A stretch of DNA of 64,000 bases from NCBI GenBank assembly GCA_947561395.2, contig OX387191.1, positions 35,481,439 to 35,545,438 on the forward strand. The letters run 5' to 3'. This stretch comes from Buxus sempervirens. Lineage: Eukaryota; Streptophyta; Magnoliopsida; Buxales; Buxaceae. The notes below the pieces were generated by a model that saw only the letters and a list, made by a program, of their open reading frames with translations, was not told the DNA's origin and made no database searches. The position numbers were made by a program, and so were the translations under genes. Shown here piece after piece: positions 61,046 to 64,000 of the stretch (the first letter of the stretch is position 1; every line of letters starts with the position of its first letter).

Positions 61046-62897
61046 CCAAATCGATGCTAATGAAAGTTTAAGAAAAAGGTCTAGAAATGTTGCAATTAGA
61101 ATCTGGGCACAAACAATAAATTTGGAAATTTTGTACTAGACGCTCGAACGTTAAAGTTGGACGTTAAACTTTTATCAAACAGGTTCTAAAGAAAACGACT
61201 AAATGCGCACACATTATCTGCGTGTGATAGAGATTCTATTCGAGCATTTGCTCAACGCGTGATGAATACACGATTCAAAGTCCGCGCATTAAGGCTAAGT
61301 TTTCATACTGAACTTCAAATTTTCAAAAGTTGTTTCCTACTTCACTAGAGCTACTTGGAGGATACATAGCCAATTGAAATTTAAACATAACCTTAATTAA
61401 GCTTAGTTTAATAGAACCTTCAACATACTTCAATTTACTTTCCCCAATTCTCAAACTTAATCCACATCCACCTCACCTTCATATCACGAGTGCTTAATTA
61501 GTCTAATAATCTTACTTTAAATAAATAAACTTAATAATTAAGATATAATCAGGGTTGGGTTTTACATGGGCCCCGTTGGAAATAGAGATGGACTTGGAAT
61601 GAGCCCAGAGTCCCAATTTGGGTCTCTGGATGGCCAAAGACCTTCTGGTTTGAAGGCAATTGTTTAAAATTGATTTTATCTGAGAATTAACAAGAAAACC
61701 AAAGATCTCCAGAATTCCACAAGTGATCATAGATACCATACAGTTCTGTCATAACTGTATGTATTATACAATTATGCCAAAATCGACCTGAGTTTACGGT
61801 TCACAACAGAAATGTGGATTCTTGGCTTTTCAGAAGGATTTTTGGGGTCCCTCGTCCCATGTGGGCCTAATATCAAATGTGGGTCTATCGATTGACCCAC
61901 AGTGGCTGCCAAGTCTGATTTTAAACTTTGATTAACCTATTATACTAGGTGATTAAGCCATAAGGAAGGGAGAAGGCTTGGGGCTCCTTCTCATTGTTTT
62001 GAGAAAGGGTTCTCAGGTGCTTGAAATGGAAAGGAGATTCTCCACTTCTGGTTCAGCAACAAGATCAACCAATTCAAGAATCAGAGGTTGAAATGGGACT
62101 CGAAAGGCCTCTTGCTATGGGTCATACGACCAAACCATGATGCATACCCACTCAGCAAACATACATGACATAAATGAGGCAAAATGGAGCATCAAAATCA
62201 TGCTGCAAAAATAGAGGTGTATGTGCTTCACTCAAGTGTGCATGAAGGAGCTAGAAATCAAACTCTAAACAACTACCATGGAATACTACAAACTAGGAAC
62301 TTGTGTGTGCTACATGGAGTATCTCCTAGAGCTTAAAAGCATGCTAAGAAAGCTTAAATCAAAACATACAGGTAATGGTACAGAACAACAAACAATCACT
62401 CATGTTTTTACACACCTATTCAAGCTAGCATAGCCATGAAATCAAAACACATCAACCTACAAAACTTTAACTTACACCAAGAGAATAAAGTGAACTAACT
62501 AAAGAAAGAAAGTAGGGAAAATTAGAGGTACAATGATCTAGATTTGAGGGAGAGAAATACATAAAGAATCACAATAATGAAATAACCTTAAATGGTCTCA
62601 AGAGACCTCAAGGACTCCACTCTCTCTCTCTCCCTTGTACGAACTCCATGGCATACCTCACCTCATGCAACCTCCTCTTAATCATGGACATAATCATAAT
62701 AGGAGAAGAAAAGAGAGAAGGGAGATAAGGATTATGAAGTTCAAAACATGTTCTTTATTCATTTAGAATCATATATGTTGTATTAAAACAAGAAAGAAGA
62801 TTTACCTTGATGGAGAAAAAGGCTTTGAAGGTGCTTAGAGCTTCCTTGGAGGCTTTGGCAGCAAGTGGAACGGCTCCTTTCTTCCCTCTTCACAAGG

Positions 62898-64000
62898 TTT
62901 AATGCCCCGGATCCGAGTCACATGAAAACCCGTAACTCGTATCCAGAGGTTAATATAAATAACAGGATCGCACTACCAAAGTAAGGAAAACATGAATTAA
63001 ATAATGCTATGTAACAGAGTGCGCTAAAATAATCCCAAAGTAAAACTCACATGACCCAATTTCACTACCCGCAATTACCGGCTCTCCATACGTATATGAA
63101 AAACAAACGGAAATAAAAGAGAGATACGAATATCTCAGCGAGTAGCACATGCATGCAGCAATACACATCTTCTAGTTGTAAATTTATGATTGAATAATCA
63201 CACGAGAAAACAAGAATAACCCGGTGAAATCTGCGTAAACCCTTTTAAAATTTGTTTGACCCAAGGGTCTAGGAAGCAATTTTAAACTATACGAAATTTA
63301 CATCGGTAATTCCTTCGTCAACAAAACTCCGATCAGTTCCAGAAACTATATCATTATAACCATGCTCCAAGAAAGACAAATTCCACTATTTATTCCATAG
63401 TATTTAAAACAGACAAATGAATAATAAATCCACATGGTCAATGTCATACAAATATTTGATTGGTTAATCAACATGCCAGAGCGACCTCCACACCTCCATG
63501 TACACAGTTCCGGCCTACTCAGGGTTTCAGATACTCTGAAATGACGGCCTATTCAGGGTTTCGTCATCCAATGCCGGCCTACTCAGGGTTTCAACATTGA
63601 CAACCAGGCCTACTCAGGGTTTCTGGTTGCTTTACACCAGTCGTGGCAACACTCCATGGCCATGCCGTTACTCCAATAAAATAAAAGCATCCCATTACTA
63701 AGCTTAGACTCTGGATCCAGGACAAGCTAAACCAAAATAGTAAAACATCGTATAATCTCAATTCCAACATCAAAGTAAAACCATTCATTCCACATCATGT
63801 ATAACTCATCACAGTTCATCATCTGTACCTCTGGACCAAGCAGTATCTCAAATACTTTCAGTATTTTCTCATTTCCACAACCCATGCCATTCGAATACAA
63901 AACGTAGTTATTTATACCAAGACAATACATTCAGAATTTTCCAAACAAATGAAACCAGAAGTCAATAATTTCTCAATCAAAACTGTGTATAAATTCAAAG
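62898..64000 (-). mobile_element. L: LTR copy of the K family, cut by the window edge
   Basis: This is the reverse complement of the last 1.1 kb of K, with clear matches through CTCGTATCCAGAGGTTAAT and the four-hairpin array at 63505-63625. It truncates LTR C at 62897. More diverged from K than J's LTRs are from each other. Confidence 0.8.

Larger units (their letters stand above)
57583..61566 (-). mobile_element. G: LTR-type insertion, about 4.0 kb
   Basis: On the minus strand it starts TGTAAAACCCAACCC and ends AGGCGTTACA. Flanks CGGGC and TGGGC are a duplication with one mismatch, and LTR C resumes on both sides. Ends match the K/L type but the body differs. It contains two tandem arrays (58285-58545 and about 60180-61045) and no recognisable protein, so it looks like a long solo LTR. 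Fossil. Confidence 0.65.
35383..62897 (-). mobile_element. C: Tat-like LTR, split by F, G and L
   Basis: C's own pieces are 35383-35894, about 57456-57582 and 61572-62897. In this order they follow the sequence of LTR A (the GGCCCxxxTTGGAA and AAAGACCTT blocks, then the region matching A at 27.6-29.0 kb). The minus-strand end is ...GATGTGCACA at 35383, with GTGTC as the left flank. The rest is cut off by LTR L. Fossil, more diverged than J. Confidence 0.6.

Noticed and set aside
1-64000. tRNA, rRNA or other structural RNA genes
   Set aside because: No cloverleaf-like or rRNA-like sequence was noticed on either strand; a covariance search would be needed to exclude them.

Overview
This window looks like nuclear DNA of a flowering plant, AT-rich and not grass-like. 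The clues are one long host gene with many small exons, a plant-type mitochondrial aminotransferase, and plant families of Helitrons, MITEs, Copia and Ty3/Gypsy elements. I cannot name the species from sequence alone. Region 1 (1-22.4 kb): one host gene fills it on the minus strand. It encodes gamma-aminobutyrate transaminase (GABA-T, the Arabidopsis POP2 type). All 19 coding exons can be placed, from ATG at 22336 to TAA at 645. They give 511 residues with matching splice phases throughout. Long introns carry old insertions: a hAT-like MITE in intron 17; an LTR-like fragment with a second MITE copy in intron 6; and, also in intron 6, a decayed Copia element that itself holds a small Helitron. 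Region 2 (22.4-26.1 kb): the gene's 5' flank, holding a Helitron, a decayed hAT-like element with a hairpin MITE, a clean hAT-like MITE and a Mutator-like MITE. Region 3 (26.1-64 kb): no host gene seen. It is a nest of LTR retrotransposon remains that can be put in order from 5-bp target duplications. The base is the 3' LTR and PPT of a Tat/Ogre-like element (O, minus), with solo LTRs A and B inside it. LTR C (minus) sits in O's internal part. LTR F (plus) sits in C. Solo LTR H and a whole-looking 16-kb element J (39742-55755) sit in F. Solo LTR K sits in J. LTRs G and L also sit in C. J has 2.3-kb LTRs under about 1% apart, a PBS and a PPT, and only a gag-like region with no visible pol, so it looks like a young, gag-only, non-autonomous Tat-like element. 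The most unusual signal is a shared motif type. J, the K/L family and the G LTR each carry an array of short hairpins in which the loop is constant while both stem arms change together. This is clearest in J at 46.7-47.85 kb, with about 23 hairpins and four stem classes. It is a testable sign of selected RNA or DNA secondary structure in plant LTR elements.
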